From: Xestospongia muta
Taxonomy: Eukaryota; Porifera; Demospongiae; Haplosclerida; Petrosiidae
Assembly: GCA_963693285.1 (NCBI GenBank)
Contig: OY848927.1
Span: 126,501 to 190,500 of the forward strand
Direction: 5' to 3'
DNA: 64,000 nucleotides
Position 1 is the stretch's first letter, and each line of letters begins with the position of its first letter. The notes under the pieces are model-generated. The model saw only the letters and a program-made list of their open reading frames with translations. It had not been told where the DNA came from and did not search any database. Positions 1 through 13,389 of this stretch are shown in pieces. The translations under genes and the position numbers were made by a program.

Positions 1-1813
1 TCTAGTGCTAGTAAACGAAAATCTCTCCTAATATGATAACATGACTTTAGAGTTAATTGCAAATAATTAATAATACCTTTTATTATCTAAAGTTGTAGCA
101 TGATACATTTTTACTTCATTAGGTTTTACATTTGTCCTCAATGTAATACTACCACCATGTGCAGTCTATAAAGGACTACAATATATAGCAATAATATAAT
201 ATACTTACCTGGTTAAGTGTCCATGTCATTTTAGGACGAGGTGTGTTCTACATGAAGTGATAATTATTATTATAATGTATTTCCTAACTTACCAGTACTA
301 ATGATAAATAAAATGATCTTGCAGTAAGCATTAAACTTGTAGCATGTCCAGCACAAGAGTGTTCAGCATTAGGTATAGTCCTGTAATAACTCATTATAAT
401 GAAATATCATACATTATATTTAATACCTGATATGTTTCTCTCCTTGTAATTCATCCCAATAATAATATGAATTATCAGGAAGAAAGAACTCGTCTCCACT
501 TGTAGTTATAATTAATTTTGGCATTGTAAGTCGATCCACATAAGCTATATAATACCACAATAAACCATTATGTTATACCTTCGTCCTTACAATATGGGTC
601 TACTACATTGGCTATATCTTGTGTTGTGGGATCATCCAAGTATTTGGTAAAGTTCAGATCAGTATAATCATTAAATTCAAATGTCCATCCTCCCAATGAA
701 CGATAATGATGATGAAGATTCTGTAACAAATATCACATGATGATCACATGATCATATGTATTATACCTTGACCATATTTAGCAGATCCATTACAATAGGT
801 ACAATACCAATGACCCGTTTGTCAACAACACCAGTAGTCCAAGTAGTCCACCCACGCTAATTAATGAGAGTCAATATTATGCATAATATAATGAGAATTT
901 ACTTTTGAAGCACCTCCTATGACAAATTTAGTTATTTTAAATGTGGGATTGTTATTAGCAGAGAAGGTGGTGACTGTATCCATAGCACGAACTACAGCCT
1001 ATAAGGATATGACTATTGATATAAATAATATTAGTACTTTAGTCATTGGTAAACGTAGTAACCATTCTGGATTTTTTCCATTGAGAACTCTTGCAAAATA
1101 ATACCAAGTGAATGCAATAATTGCATCCTCAGTTCGTCTCTTTTGCAGTTTATCTTTCTAAATAAATGTTTATGTAAACATTTAATGCATTGAAATGTGC
1201 TTACAGTAAACACAATTGGTTCGTTTGGAATCTGAAAGAGTGTAGCAGTTACACTAACACAAGAAAACAAACATAAAATAAAAACAACATTTGCATCAGT
1301 TACTTACGATCCAGTTGTCAAAGATAACAATGATGTTAACAACATATCAGTACTTCCTTTATCCGGCCTACTATAAAAGTATTTACGATATAGTATAATG
1401 TCTGCAGTATTTACCTTGTACCAGAATTAGTTCCACCAGTAATGTATATAAAAGCAGTATCTGTTACTTTGATGACATCAGGGATATTAATAGTAATATA
1501 ATGCCACCAAATAGAACGATCAAGATCTTTAGCTGTACCAAAAGATAATAATATATGTATAGAAATGGAGATACTTACAGGACAACCAAGTCTGTGAAGT
1601 CATATTAATGTAGTATGTTGTATAGCCATCTTCTTTGTCTGGATTACCTAAATCCTCAAACTTGTAGGAACTATCAGGTTTATTAATATAATCATCTAAA
1701 GGAGTGCAGTACACAGACTGCAAACCAACTATCAGTAACACTAGTACTGCTGCTCCAGGCATTTGAGCTTTTCTGGACAGCCACTCCTCCAAATGTACAC
1801 GTGATTTTTGCAT
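1..1813 (-). CDS. PqaA/AprA-like secreted protein (PhoPQ-activated pathogenicity-related family), 3' end missing
   Basis: A multi-exon gene that runs off the left edge. The start at 1813 opens a peptide with a hydrophobic signal-like stretch (AAVLVLLIVGLQSVYC), so it is probably secreted. Exons 1579-1813, 1415-1532, about 1307-1372 and 1205-1253 join in frame. They give family hallmarks in order: LDDYINKPDSSYKFEDL, YYINMTSQTW, DRSIWWHYITINIPD, TAFIYITGG, IPNEPIVFT, IIAFTWYYF, VRAMDTV, then FVIGGASKRGWTTW and VVDKRVIGIVPIVMDLLNM. The GASKRG segment is the putative nucleophile elbow of the alpha/beta-hydrolase-like fold. Known members include bacterial PqaA and the secreted Dictyostelium proliferation repressor AprA; the function in animals is not established. 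It starts 134 bp from DZIP1 on the other strand, so the two probably share a promoter. The family is assigned with good confidence, the role is not. Confidence 0.82.
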
Positions 1814-1947
1814 AACAGTACCGTAATTGATTCTTAAAACTCGCTAGTTTCATTTTACGACCACACCCATATCAACTGTTTGAATTTTACTCCAAAACTT
1901 GAAATAAATAAACAAAAGTAACTGTATTATTTCTAATATTTTATAGG

Positions 1948-4900
1948 ATGACTGCAGTTAATACTGAAGGATTACATACTGTTAGTGGTACTACATTTAG
2001 CTTTAGAAGACGTTGGGCTCAAATTGACTGGCGAAGTCTATGTAAGTTGTATTCTTGATGCAGTTACCATATTTGGCATTACAGCTGCTTTAGATGTGGA
2101 CAAGATTGCACAAACTGTAGACGTACAAACTTTACAAGAAAATATACTCAATGTCACCTTCTGTAATGTCATTAATGAGGTAACCCCTCTCTTAACATGT
2201 AATAATTACTATTTTATTCTTATAGGAGTTTCGTAATGTTGATGTCAATTTTATAAAGTTATTTCGTCTCTCTCAACTGATTATTGAGTATTTACTGGTA
2301 AGTGTTGTAGAGAATTATAGAACATGTTGACTTCCTTCTAGTACACACAGCAATATTTAACTGAACAAGTACATAATTTACAAGCACAATTACAGTCCAG
2401 TAAACAGGTATTGATAACTGGTTTAACAAGTTATACATGTATGTTATTAGGAACTTGAAACTGTTCAAAAGCAGATAATTACGAGACAAGATGAGATAAA
2501 AAATGTTAAAAAAGAAAATCGTAAAAGGAGAAAAATAATTGAGTCTTATCAACAAATGTTAAATGCAGGAGCTACAGGACTCCACCCAGTAAGCTGTTGC
2601 TATAGTAACCACTTAATTAAGGTGTAAAACATGTAGTGTCCTGTGTGTCATCGTGAATTTATTAGCAATGAGTTTTTGATGGGTCACTTACAAAGACGAC
2701 ATCCCGATCACTATACACTTAGAAAATCGTCTCATTCATACAAGTAAGCCACCATTATTATCATAACAAGTATTATTATTATAGTGATACTAGAAGTGAA
2801 GAATTAGAGACTAAAGTATTAGAACAAGTCAACCAGCGACTCCTCCAAACTGAGAGACAATTAAGACAAGAATTATCAGCTAAAGTAACATTATGTAATA
2901 ATGTACTAGACTCATTACTAATTAGGAGGCGGAGATTTTAGAACAAAAGGTCAGAGAATTTGAAGAATGGAAGAAGGAGGAACAGCAACAACTCAAAGTA
3001 TTTGATCCACTCACTCAATTAATTAATTAACATAATGTAGGTGGAGCTAGAGACATATCGTCAATCTATAATGTCACAATGTTTAGAACAGCAACAGGAA
3101 AATACCAAAGCATTACGACAGGTATAATAATGATGTAATGATGACATCATATCTTAATTTACACTGTAGACTTTAGAACAAGCTCAATCTGAACTGCACA
3201 CTTTAAAATCAAAAAAGATGTCAAGTCAAGAGGTCATTAATTTATATTATTAACAGTATATTAACTCTATTAATTACAGGGTGATGGGGATATATCAGGA
3301 GGAGCTAAAGCTTTCAAGAAAACTCAGAGAGAAATGGTGGAATTAAAGGATCAACTTTTATCTCAAGTATTATCACATGACTGTCATATGACAATGATGT
3401 AATTGTGATGTCATAGTTGAACACAGTTCAAAAATCAGTGGAACAACAGAACAAATTGTGGAAGAAAAAATTGAAAGAAATGACAAATAATTATGACCAT
3501 CAATTAAAGGAGGTACTCTCATTAACAATTCAACACAACATACTATATCTCATAGTCTCAAGGACGTCTTGAAGTTCTAGAACAAACAGTTCAAGACAAT
3601 GTACAACATCATGAAGATAACCAGACAACTGAAAATGTTAAACTTCTACAACAGGTATTGTATATAAATAAACACTAGTTTGTTTATGTTATTTCTTCAG
3701 CAAATCCAACAACAAGAACAATTGTTAACATCACAACAAGAATATTTAGCTCAGCTTCAAGAGAAAGAAACTACAGTTGTCATCAGTGAAGCTCCACCTC
3801 CTTCCTTATCACCATCATCATCAGAGTCATCAGGTGAGAACAACCCCTCAATAATAGTAGATAAAATCTCATTAGATGATGAAGTCAATGATTATAATGA
3901 AGGATTAGCAACATTTACTCCATTTCCAGACAAACCTCACATTAAAAGTACATAATATATCTCCTTAAATATGGTCATTATAATTATTAATCAGGTCAAT
4001 TTAATCATAATATTGAGACACTTCAAACTATGAGATTAGCTGTAGAAGGAATATTTAAGGAAGGTCTACATAAACGAGGAATCAATGATGTGAAATACTT
4101 TTAAATGTATAATAATTTCAGTATATTTATTAGGCTCTGCTTGGACTTACTCAAGCAGCATTAAGTGATAAAATGAACTCCTTGGAACAGGAAAGACAAT
4201 CGAGAATACAGGTAATATACTTATCATGTGATTATCACATGATTTCTATTGTTCTGTAGACTCATGTGAACTTTATGGAATATCGTAATCAGTAAGTTTG
4301 TGTATTATAATATACTTCATGTGTCTTTTAGAATAGAACAAGAAATTAATTTAAGTGCTAATAAAACTAAAAAACAGCAAAAATGTCAAAATGAAGGTAT
4401 TGACCTTAATAATAACTTTACCCCGCCCATCTCTAATTAATAGCAAAGAAACCACCAGTACCAATGTCAAAGCCTCCTAGTGCCACACCCACTAAATCAG
4501 TACAATTAGCACCTGTTAATGTTATTTCACAAATCCCTGTGACCACACCTCCTATCAGTCCTATTCATGACAACCAACCAATCAAATCAGAAGAGGAAGA
4601 TGACATTATATCAGAGTAAGTCATGTGACTGTCATGTGATTCTAATGTTTTGTATAGTCTTAGCGATGAGACAGATGATCCTGAGGTTGAGGAAACCCCT
4701 GTTGTTCCATTTAAATTACCTAATAAAAATGAGGACAGTTCATGGGATAGGTACATATGGTCATATGTTAATTATATTGTTAATATGTTTCCATAGTAAT
4801 GACAGCATTGAACAATTAATTGCCCCACCCACTAATGTGAAAGTCTCTTCAACTCCAATTAAAGTCAGCAGTCACATGAACGTCATGTGATAGTTGCTTT

Positions 4901-5331
4901 CATTTGATGTTTTCATTTTAGCCAGTAATAAATTTAGGTCTAGATCCAACTAAAAAACCTGTAGGCGGAGTCCCAGTGATGGTTGTGCCACACCCAATTC
5001 CTGAATTGGTACGTGATTTTACTACAATATACAAGTAACATTTCCTTATTAGGAAAGTGAAGACAGTGATACATTTACATTATCTGAGGCTAGTGCTCCA
5101 CCTACAGGTCCACCCACACAACCCAAATTAATTACTGCACAATCTATTCCAACAATGGGTAGTGGAGAAACTAAAATAGACCCTCAGCTAGGTAAGTGCC
5201 ACACCTTCTTATTGTTATCATGTGATATATTCATGATAGCTATGATGTCATCACGATCTGCATTGACTACAGTCACTGATGATTTTGAAGGTTCAGATTT
5301 TTCTGATCTTGAAGTGACACACCTCACATGA
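1948..5331 (+). CDS. DZIP1: DZIP1/Iguana-like ciliary zinc-finger protein
   Basis: Multi-exon gene starting at 1948 (MTAVNTEGLHTV). The N-terminal block reads FSFRRRWAQIDW, then LDVDKIAQTVDVQTLQENI, VTFCNV and FIKLFRLSQLIIEYLL, the conserved DZIP1 head. A coiled coil follows, then one C2H2 finger (CPVCHREFISNEFLMGHLQRRH, shown by its C..C..H..H spacing at about 2641-2703). Long Glu/Gln-rich coiled coils fill the middle third, and a Pro/Ser/Asp-rich tail ends in DDFEGSDFSDLEVTHLT with TGA at 5329. In animals DZIP1 is a basal-body and transition-zone protein needed for ciliogenesis and Hedgehog signalling. A 5' UTR intron is possible because an acceptor-like tract directly precedes the ATG. The stop lies 48 bp from that of the convergent TPK1. 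Confidence 0.85.
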
Positions 5332-5378
5332 TAGTCACATGACACATACAGTACCACATAATGGTCATGTGATAACAT

Positions 5379-6598
5379 TTAATGACATAATTTATGTGAT
5401 AACGTGAACAATAGGGGGTGTGTACATTTTATTGTCACCGTATAGTCTTCTGGAGAGGGTGTGTCTGCTAATAAATTAGCTGTACTAATAAGCCCACCAA
5501 TTTTCATCTCTGCCCCATCTAATAATAAATTAATTAACATAATGATCAAGGTGGTCTATACCTAAATTCCAATGTAGTCCAGATGTCCAACATTCACTGC
5601 ATGGTCCTCCCAGTGGTATAAGACCACAATGACCTTCCTCTAACCCTCGTTTTATATGGATCACATGATCACCCTGTGACAGTCATATGACATTCTTAAA
5701 TACAGCTACTTACAGTTTTCAAAGCTACTATCAGTGTGTCTTCAGTGATTAAGTAGACAATAGTGCTAGTATCAACGGAATATAATGTATTTATATTTCC
5801 AAGTACTTGGTCAAAACGCCCCCACAAACAATTAAAGACATAAATTTGAGTGAACTACGAAGTAATTTTAATACCACAATTATTAATTAGGGGCTTACTC
5901 TTTGTGAATATTTAGATGACATTAAATGAGTCAGAGCTTTGTCAAAATCTGTACTGTTTTGATCATTTATCTTAATTATTTCACTACCCTATTATCACTG
6001 TTATAACAAAATATAATAATATTAAAAGAATACCTTGGATTCATAATACTGGAGGACGTCAGAACGTACTGAGTCAAAGTCCCCAATAATAACATTGGGT
6101 ATATACCTAATATATAAACATGTCATACTGAGATATAACAACTTACAAATGACGTTGCTCATCTTGTATATTATCATATAGTGAATTAGATCCACCATCA
6201 GCACAAACATGGACAGAAACTACAACAGATACAACTTAAGGTTATTAAGTCATTAACCAATTACAATATTATTTTACAAGTACAGCTATAGGCCTTTGAA
6301 TCACAAAACCAACAGTAAGTATGTCACCATAGCAACAGTTATAATTACAGCATAAAAACTCAACTTAGCGACAACTACCATAGAATTAAAATTATAGGAT
6401 AATTACAGTGCAGTACTTACATGAATTCCAATGTTTCGTAATAACACGTTCCAGGCCCCTTAATTCAGGACCATTATTAAGAATTATTAGGGCTATATCA
6501 ATTACTGAAGGACCTGTTCAAACCTTGAAGTGTAAAATTAAGCAACATTATAACTAACCATTTGAAAATATATGAAATGGATAGTATACAGTAGACAT
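5379..6598 (-). CDS. TPK1: Thiamine pyrophosphokinase
   Basis: Converts thiamine plus ATP to thiamine diphosphate in the cytosol. Exons read from 6598 leftwards give MSTVYYPFHIFSNG, then SVIDIALIILNNGPELRG, VCADGGSNSLYD, YIPNVIIGDFDSVRSDVLQYY, VLGNINTLYSVDTSTIVYLI, EEGHCGLIPLGG, CWTSGLHWNL and GGLISTANLLAD. These are the signature blocks of eukaryotic TPK1, with the GDFDS substrate and metal site and the C-terminal thiamine-binding W/GL region. Stop TAA is at 5379-5381. The first exon (6598 to about 6557) splices to the next in phase 1. The ATG is 85 bp from the LAMTOR4 ATG on the opposite strand, indicating a shared bidirectional promoter. A thiamine/folate carrier gene is also present 36 kb away. 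Confidence 0.85.
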
Positions 6599-6683
6599 TC
6601 TCAGGATATCCTCGTATATCTCCAGATTACAACAATATAGTATATTCTTGTAAATTATCAGTATATTTAGTTATCTAAAGACG

Positions 6684-7111
6684 ATGGTAAGTTTGACAAG
6701 CAGAATTCGCTCAGTGTTCCTCCTTTACTCTCATAGGCTAGTAACTTAGATACAATTCCTGGACAGAGAGGTTCTCTTGTTTTATCAGAAGATGGCGCTG
6801 TTATTCAAGTAAAAGATTAGCACATTCGTTATGATCAAATTCCTTTAGTCAACAGGTGAGCTACAAAATGATGAACATACAGCAACATTGATGGTACATA
6901 TGATGAGGAACAGTAATAAATTAGTTAAATCTGTTAACGGAGAGAGAAAAAGCAATGTCCACCGACTAACAGGTAAGATATAATAAGCTTTGTTGTGTCT
7001 GTTCATTAAATACACTCCTATTGTGTAGTTTCTTATAAAAACTATTCGTTGGTAGCGTCTGTTTGGAATCACAAGGTCTATGTAGTGAAACGTATTAATC
7101 CAGAAACATGA
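6684..7111 (+). CDS. LAMTOR4: Ragulator subunit LAMTOR4
   Basis: Small roadblock-fold subunit of the Ragulator complex, which anchors Rag GTPases and mTORC1 signalling on lysosomes. The ATG (6684-6686) is an exon by itself, followed by a 50-nt intron. The joined protein reads M-ASNLDTIPGQRGSLVLSE, DGAVIQSTGELQNDEHTAT, HRLTVSYKNYSLVASV, VYVVKRINPET, about 100 residues, the normal family length. The G-LVLSEDGAV, GELQNDE and VYVVKR blocks match LAMTOR4. The third exon must start with the acceptor before TCAACAGGTGAG to keep the frame. Because of the one-codon first exon and short exons, no long open frame reveals this gene. It is divergent from TPK1. Confidence 0.85.
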
Positions 7112-7356
7112 AGGGTGTGGTTAATCCTAAAAACATATTATGAAATATTTGTTTGTACATGTAATTTTGCCAATATTTGTAATAATGTCAAATTCACTAA
7201 AATACTACATTAAATGATGTCATGATGACACCAGACAAACAATACCATTATACAATAATTTTTGATAAAATAGCATCAAGTAGTCAATTTATATATATAA
7301 TATATACCAGTCTGGAATACACAAAACAAAAAGGTAACTAATTAGGTGGGTGTGGT

Positions 7357-10300
7357 CTAAAGTTCTTCATTAGAGGGAACCCAAATGAGATCACTTGAAT
7401 TATCATGAATCACTTGTTTAACTTTCTCATAAATTTCCTCAAGAGACCTTCCATCGACTACAGCTATAAAATGAAATGTCACATGACTTATTACCAAATC
7501 ACATGACCTCATTACCTGTAAAAGCATCACCAAAATCCTGTTGAATACCTCGTCCTTTTTCAAATATAATCTCAGCATTCTCATCATTAATGCGAGGCTG
7601 AGCATCCCTAATTAATGGGTGTGGTTAAGGGAGTAGCTATATAGTTCAAGTACACTTACTTAATAACCTTAGGGGTATCAGGTTGAACACATATAGCTAT
7701 TGGGAGGAGATCAGCCATGTGGAGACGTTTAATAGCATACCCACTAACTCCTAAGATACAATGTTTGTTCTAACAAACACAAAAATCAACAGTACACATA
7801 TATATATATAACTTCGTACCTGTTGTGCTACTTCTCTAACAGCTTGTATACTTGTTCCATACAAATTGTCTTTATATCGACCGGCTTCAATAAACAAATG
7901 AGCTTGGATATCACGCTCCATTTGCTCAACACTTGTTACAAAGTGATAATCTCTTCCATCCACTTCACCAGGTCGAGGTTTACGTGTGGTATCTAATAAA
8001 AGAATACTCATTATAACAATCTTTACATCAGCATACTACTTACGAGGGACACAACCAGCAAATTTATCAGGAAATTCATTGACTAATTTATCATTTATAT
8101 CTTCCTTCAAAGGCCCCAAGATAATAACAGGACGAGTATAACCACCTGTATATTATAAGTAGTAGACACATATAATAGTAATAACTTACGTTTTTTTAGA
8201 GAAACAGGTTCATAAGTTGGTATAGGTTCTTCATCAAGTGGTTCATCACTATCTGCTGTAGATGCTGATGGCTGTGACGGAGAACTGTTCCGTTTTCCAA
8301 ATCCTAATTTCTTCAATTTAAAGCTATTTCGTAACTTGCTGGACATTGAGCTGTTCTGTTGAAACAAAACAAGTTACAATAATCAACTTCATACAATAGT
8401 TTACTCTTCTATCAGCTTCAGCTTCACCAAATTTGACACTCTTAGCATTAGCACGAGCTCGACGCTCCAGTCTAAATAACAATCAGATTTATTCATTATC
8501 TTTTATCATGAACCTTCTTTTGCTTGGAATAAGTCCTTGTTGACCATCTTCAGCAGTAGGTCCTACCAAGGCCGCTGACCACCATTCTTCATCACTACCA
8601 TTAAGTATGTGGATAATATCACCCTGATTAAATGGCAGGCCTTCTCCAGGACGATCTGCATCACTTGTAGCATCGTAAGAGAACAAAGCACTAAAGAATG
8701 ATGCAATTAATTTATTAGTTTTAATAACAGGGTTTATCTCACCGAACGTAGAGCTGTTTAATCTCAGGTTCAGGACGGATATTCATTCGACGATAGAACT
8801 CTTCAAATTCTATTGCAGACAATAATGAAATGGGTGGAGTCAATTTATTTTGTTACCTTCAGGTTTATAAACTACTTTCAATTTCACATATTCTCCAGCA
8901 GTTTTCAATGCTTGAGCTGCAGTCTCGTGTGACCAGTTCTCCAGATTTTCCTCATTAACCTATTGCCAAGGTAACAATCACTATGGTAACTTATATAAAA
9001 ACCAATGTACCTCTAATATCATATCTCCAACACGAAGTTGTCCATCCTGGGATGCCAAACCCTCTTTTGAAATAACGCTAATAAAAATACCAACATCTTC
9101 TTCTCCACCGATAATATTGAAACCAAGCCCCACCCCTTCAGGACGATGTAGTGTAATAATACGAGGTTTATTAATGAGGTCTTCATCAGCTGGAGCCTGG
9201 AGAAGAATAGAAAGTAATTTAGCCTAAAGTAGGAAAAAATAAAGTCCTAACAGGTTGATGTGGTGTACTAACAGGATCTTCCTCTTGTTGAGGCAAAGCA
9301 TTCTTCTCAAGTTTAATTGTAACATCTTGACCAGTAGCTTTCAATGTAGCAACAGCTTCTTCGTGTCCTATATTCACCATACTCTGTCCATTAACGTCTA
9401 AAATACGATCACCAACATTTAAACGCCCGTCTTTAGCAGCCACACCCCCTTCAATAATCTTTGTTACAAAGATACCATCATCTCCCATTACATGTTGGTT
9501 TCCAATCCCTCCAGCGATACTAAATCCCAACCCTCCACCCTCTTTGTGAAGCTCTATTTCAATAATATTACGACATGGAGGTGGAGACGAGGTACGCTCC
9601 TTAATTTCAGGCTCATCAAGGACATCATCAACACTAGCTGGACTCCAGACACGATCAAGATAACGACGTATACGCTACATCAGAAATGTCATGACCACAC
9701 CCATCACTAATTGACTTACCAATTCAACTCGAGTACCAGCATTTTTTAAAGCAGTAACAGCATCAATATGAGGTACATCAATTAATGATACATCATTCAC
9801 AGATAAAATCTGGTCCCCTAATCTAATAGGTGATAAGATGTTATATATTATTATAATATAATTCAGTTCTTACTGTATTAAGCCAGACAGTTCAGCTGGT
9901 GAGCCTGGACTCAAACGTGTGATAAATATACCATATTCACCCGTAGCATGAGGATTGTCTACACCACCAGCAATACTAAGACCCAATCCGCTAGTCTCAT
10001 GCTTGATCAAAGTAGGTAATTATATTGTGCTTATTAATGGGACTTACTCTTTCAATGACAACAGTGTCTTCACGAATACTCTAAAAATAACAATGACTGT
10101 AAGTAATTAACTAGATAATTAGACTAACTTGAGGTGGGGCTTCCTCTTTTCCAGGTGACTATATTAAGAAGAAAAGATAACATAATAGTACATTCCATAA
10201 ACCATTTATTGGTAATTATTAGTTAATGAGTGGTAAACCTCATCTGGGGGAGGTACTAATCTAGGAGTAAAGTTGATCACATTACAAATAAAACAACTAC

Positions 10301-11101
10301 ATTATAATAACAGCATGTTGTACTGGGAAAAACAAATGATATTTAGTTCACACATATCATGTGATTAACATATGACAATCACATGATCAAGAGTTTTAGT
10401 CAAAAGGTCTTTTCACCTGGCTTTTAGTCTCTTTCTTGTCTCCATTCTGGAAGTAAAGGAGAGATACATAAAAAGAAACAGAGAAAAAGAGAAAGAAATA
10501 AAAAATTTGCTGATCTGTTGATGATAATATCAATTGATACACAATATGTAACATGATTCATTATGGAGGAGGCCATACATTAAATAGATTAGTCTACATG
10601 ACATTCCAACCACATACTACATACCACTATTGGTGGAGGATTAGTGGGAGCAATAGTACTCTGAGCTAAACGTCGTGCTTCTGCTGGAATAGGAGGATTA
10701 GAGCTCTCCCATTTCTTGGCCAGTTCACGAGTTTCCTCAGCTTTAACTTCAACCGATTTAGCTGCATTGTCTAAAGTAAACTCATAAAATTCTTGGATAT
10801 CTGTTGAATGAATAAATAATTAATGCATTTAATATCTTTATTTTTACTGACCAAGCAAAGCTTGAAAGAGACGTGATCGAATAGCAACAATTGCTTTAGT
10901 AAGAGCTTCTTGTAACTCCTCTGTTCCTGGATGTCCCTCTAAATTATGGAGGTACTGCTCCATCAACTCAAGAGCTTTGTATGCATCTAATGTAACACAC
11001 AATAAAATAAACATAAAATAAATTTGTACATAAACTATAATAGTTTATAACTACATAACTAACAAATGATAAAACAATCTACCTTGCTTGCGTGCCGGCA
11101 T
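7357..11101 (-). CDS. DLG: Discs-large MAGUK scaffold (L27-PDZ-PDZ-PDZ-SH3-GK)
   Basis: Membrane-associated guanylate kinase scaffold of the DLG type, which organises cell polarity and junctional or postsynaptic complexes. Read from 11101 leftwards: an L27 domain ([19 protein letters not shown]...), a Pro-rich linker, PDZ1 ([12 protein letters not shown] at about 9985-9935), PDZ2 ([19 protein letters not shown]), PDZ3 ([18 protein letters not shown]), SH3 ([20 protein letters not shown]), a basic hook with SLKKRK, and a guanylate-kinase-like domain ending in YIW-type IWVPSNEEL. The GK block [19 protein letters not shown] is typical of DLG, where this domain binds phosphopeptides and is not catalytic. 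The order and the C-terminal IWVP tail separate it from ZO and MPP MAGUKs. It is divergent from the first Arf gene, with 258 bp between starts. Confidence 0.92.
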
Positions 11102-11251
11102 AGTTAAGTTCTTCTAATCACTATCAATTCTTGCTATAAACGTTCAGTAGACACATAGAAAGAGAAAAAGCCAAGAACAGAGAAAGGTCGCTTCTTCTTT
11201 GGACCAAGAGGAAGTGTTACTTTTCCCTTTACACCTCCTCCGCCTTCTAGA

Positions 11252-11263
11252 GATCACGTGATC
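11252..11263. promoter_or_regulatory. Palindromic E-box in the DLG/Arf bidirectional promoter
   Basis: The 12-base perfect palindrome GATCACGTGATC lies between the divergent DLG and Arf starts and contains TCACGTGA, a strong bHLH-Zip (USF/MITF/TFE type) site. Function is inferred only from position and sequence. Confidence 0.4.
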
Positions 11264-11359
11264 ACATAGCGTACGTGTTTCCGTTAACTTCCACGGTGCT
11301 TACGTGGTATTTAATGCAAAAAGAGGTACTTGTGAGCCAAAGACAAACTGAGATTCAAG

Positions 11360-12171
11360 ATGGGAAACGTTTTGTGTAGTTTAAGATATTTTTTATTTCC
11401 AAAGAAGTCAGTCAAAGTATTAATGATAGGTAAATGTACTACTATAATATGTGTATATATAATACCAATATACAGGTTTAGATGCTAGTGGTAAAACGAC
11501 CATTCTTTTCAATCTAAAACTTGGAGAAGTTGTCACAACTATTCCAACCATTGGTAATTTTGATCTTCTGATACAAAAAAACTTTAATTTTTTTGATTAG
11601 GTTTTAACATTGAGACAGTAAAATATAAAAATGTTGACTTTGTCACATGGGATACTGGTTCCAGAGATAAGACTGTAAGATAGTACATTCCAATGGTGTC
11701 AAATTATTATATATAATTATATGTTTGTTATAGCGTCCATTATTGAAGCACTACTTTCCTAATACAGATGCACTTGTATATGTAATTGATAGTACAGACA
11801 TTGAAAGATTTGACGAATGCAAAGAAGAATTATGGAGAGTGTTAAAGGAGCCAGAATTACCTGAAACTACATTATTACTAGTAATGGCAAATAAACAAGA
11901 TGTAAGTACAGCTGTGTCAACTGAAGAAATTGCTAAGAGATTTGAACTAGAGAAAATATCTGACAGAACTTGGCGTAAGTACAATCTTCTGTTATAAATA
12001 GATAATGATTTTGTTAATGTAGATATTCAAGGTTCTAGTGGTGTTACTGGAAGTGGATTATATGAAGGATTAGATTGGTTACATGCTCAGTTAGCTGGAC
12101 AAGCAGTTAAAGACTATGTTAGTAAACCTCTTAAAGAAACAAAAGAAACTTTAATACCAAATGAAAATTAA
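11360..12171 (+). CDS. Arf-family small GTPase with substituted switch II (paralogue A)
   Basis: Five exons encode an Arf-size protein (about 185 residues). It starts [13 protein letters not shown], with Gly2 in place for N-myristoylation. P-loop [14 protein letters not shown], switch I TIPTIGFNIETV and G4 motif ANKQD are intact. Switch II reads [11 protein letters not shown] instead of WDVGGQDKIRP. The Gly before the catalytic position is Ser, and the catalytic Gln is Arg (codon 11663-11665). The G5 region reads [14 protein letters not shown], so the usual CAT/SAK element is also changed. Membrane trafficking control is the family role. Here slow or absent GTP hydrolysis is inferred. It lies in direct tandem 309 bp upstream of a second Arf-like gene. 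Confidence 0.85.
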
Positions 12172-12426
12172 TAAAATTATCTTTTTTATTTTTATTAAAT
12201 GTGTGACATTTTTTCTCAAATAATATTTTATTAAATATTCCGTTTTTGTAAAAATTTAATCTGTCTTATGAATAATTATAGTATTACGAAATGAATATTA
12301 GTTCTATTTTTAGATATTACCATAGAGGTTAACCAATGAATTCTTCTATTTTTAGTAACACTGCCACGTTAATATTGACTACGTATTAACAGTTGTATCA
12401 ATGATGTTTACATAGTTGCATCTGTG

Positions 12427-12434
12427 TATATAAA
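12427..12434 (+). promoter_or_regulatory. TATA box of Arf paralogue B
   Basis: TATATAAA, 47 bp upstream of the ATG at 12481, in a 309-bp spacer after the stop of paralogue A. Position suits a core promoter with a very short 5' UTR. Confidence 0.5.
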
Positions 12435-12480
12435 AAGAAGTGACCAATTCAAAACAACTCATTCAATAGCTGAATACAAT

Positions 12481-13343
<863 letters not shown>

Positions 13344-13389
13344 TATAATAATTAAATGACAGACAATAAACTATTAAGATTATATAAAG

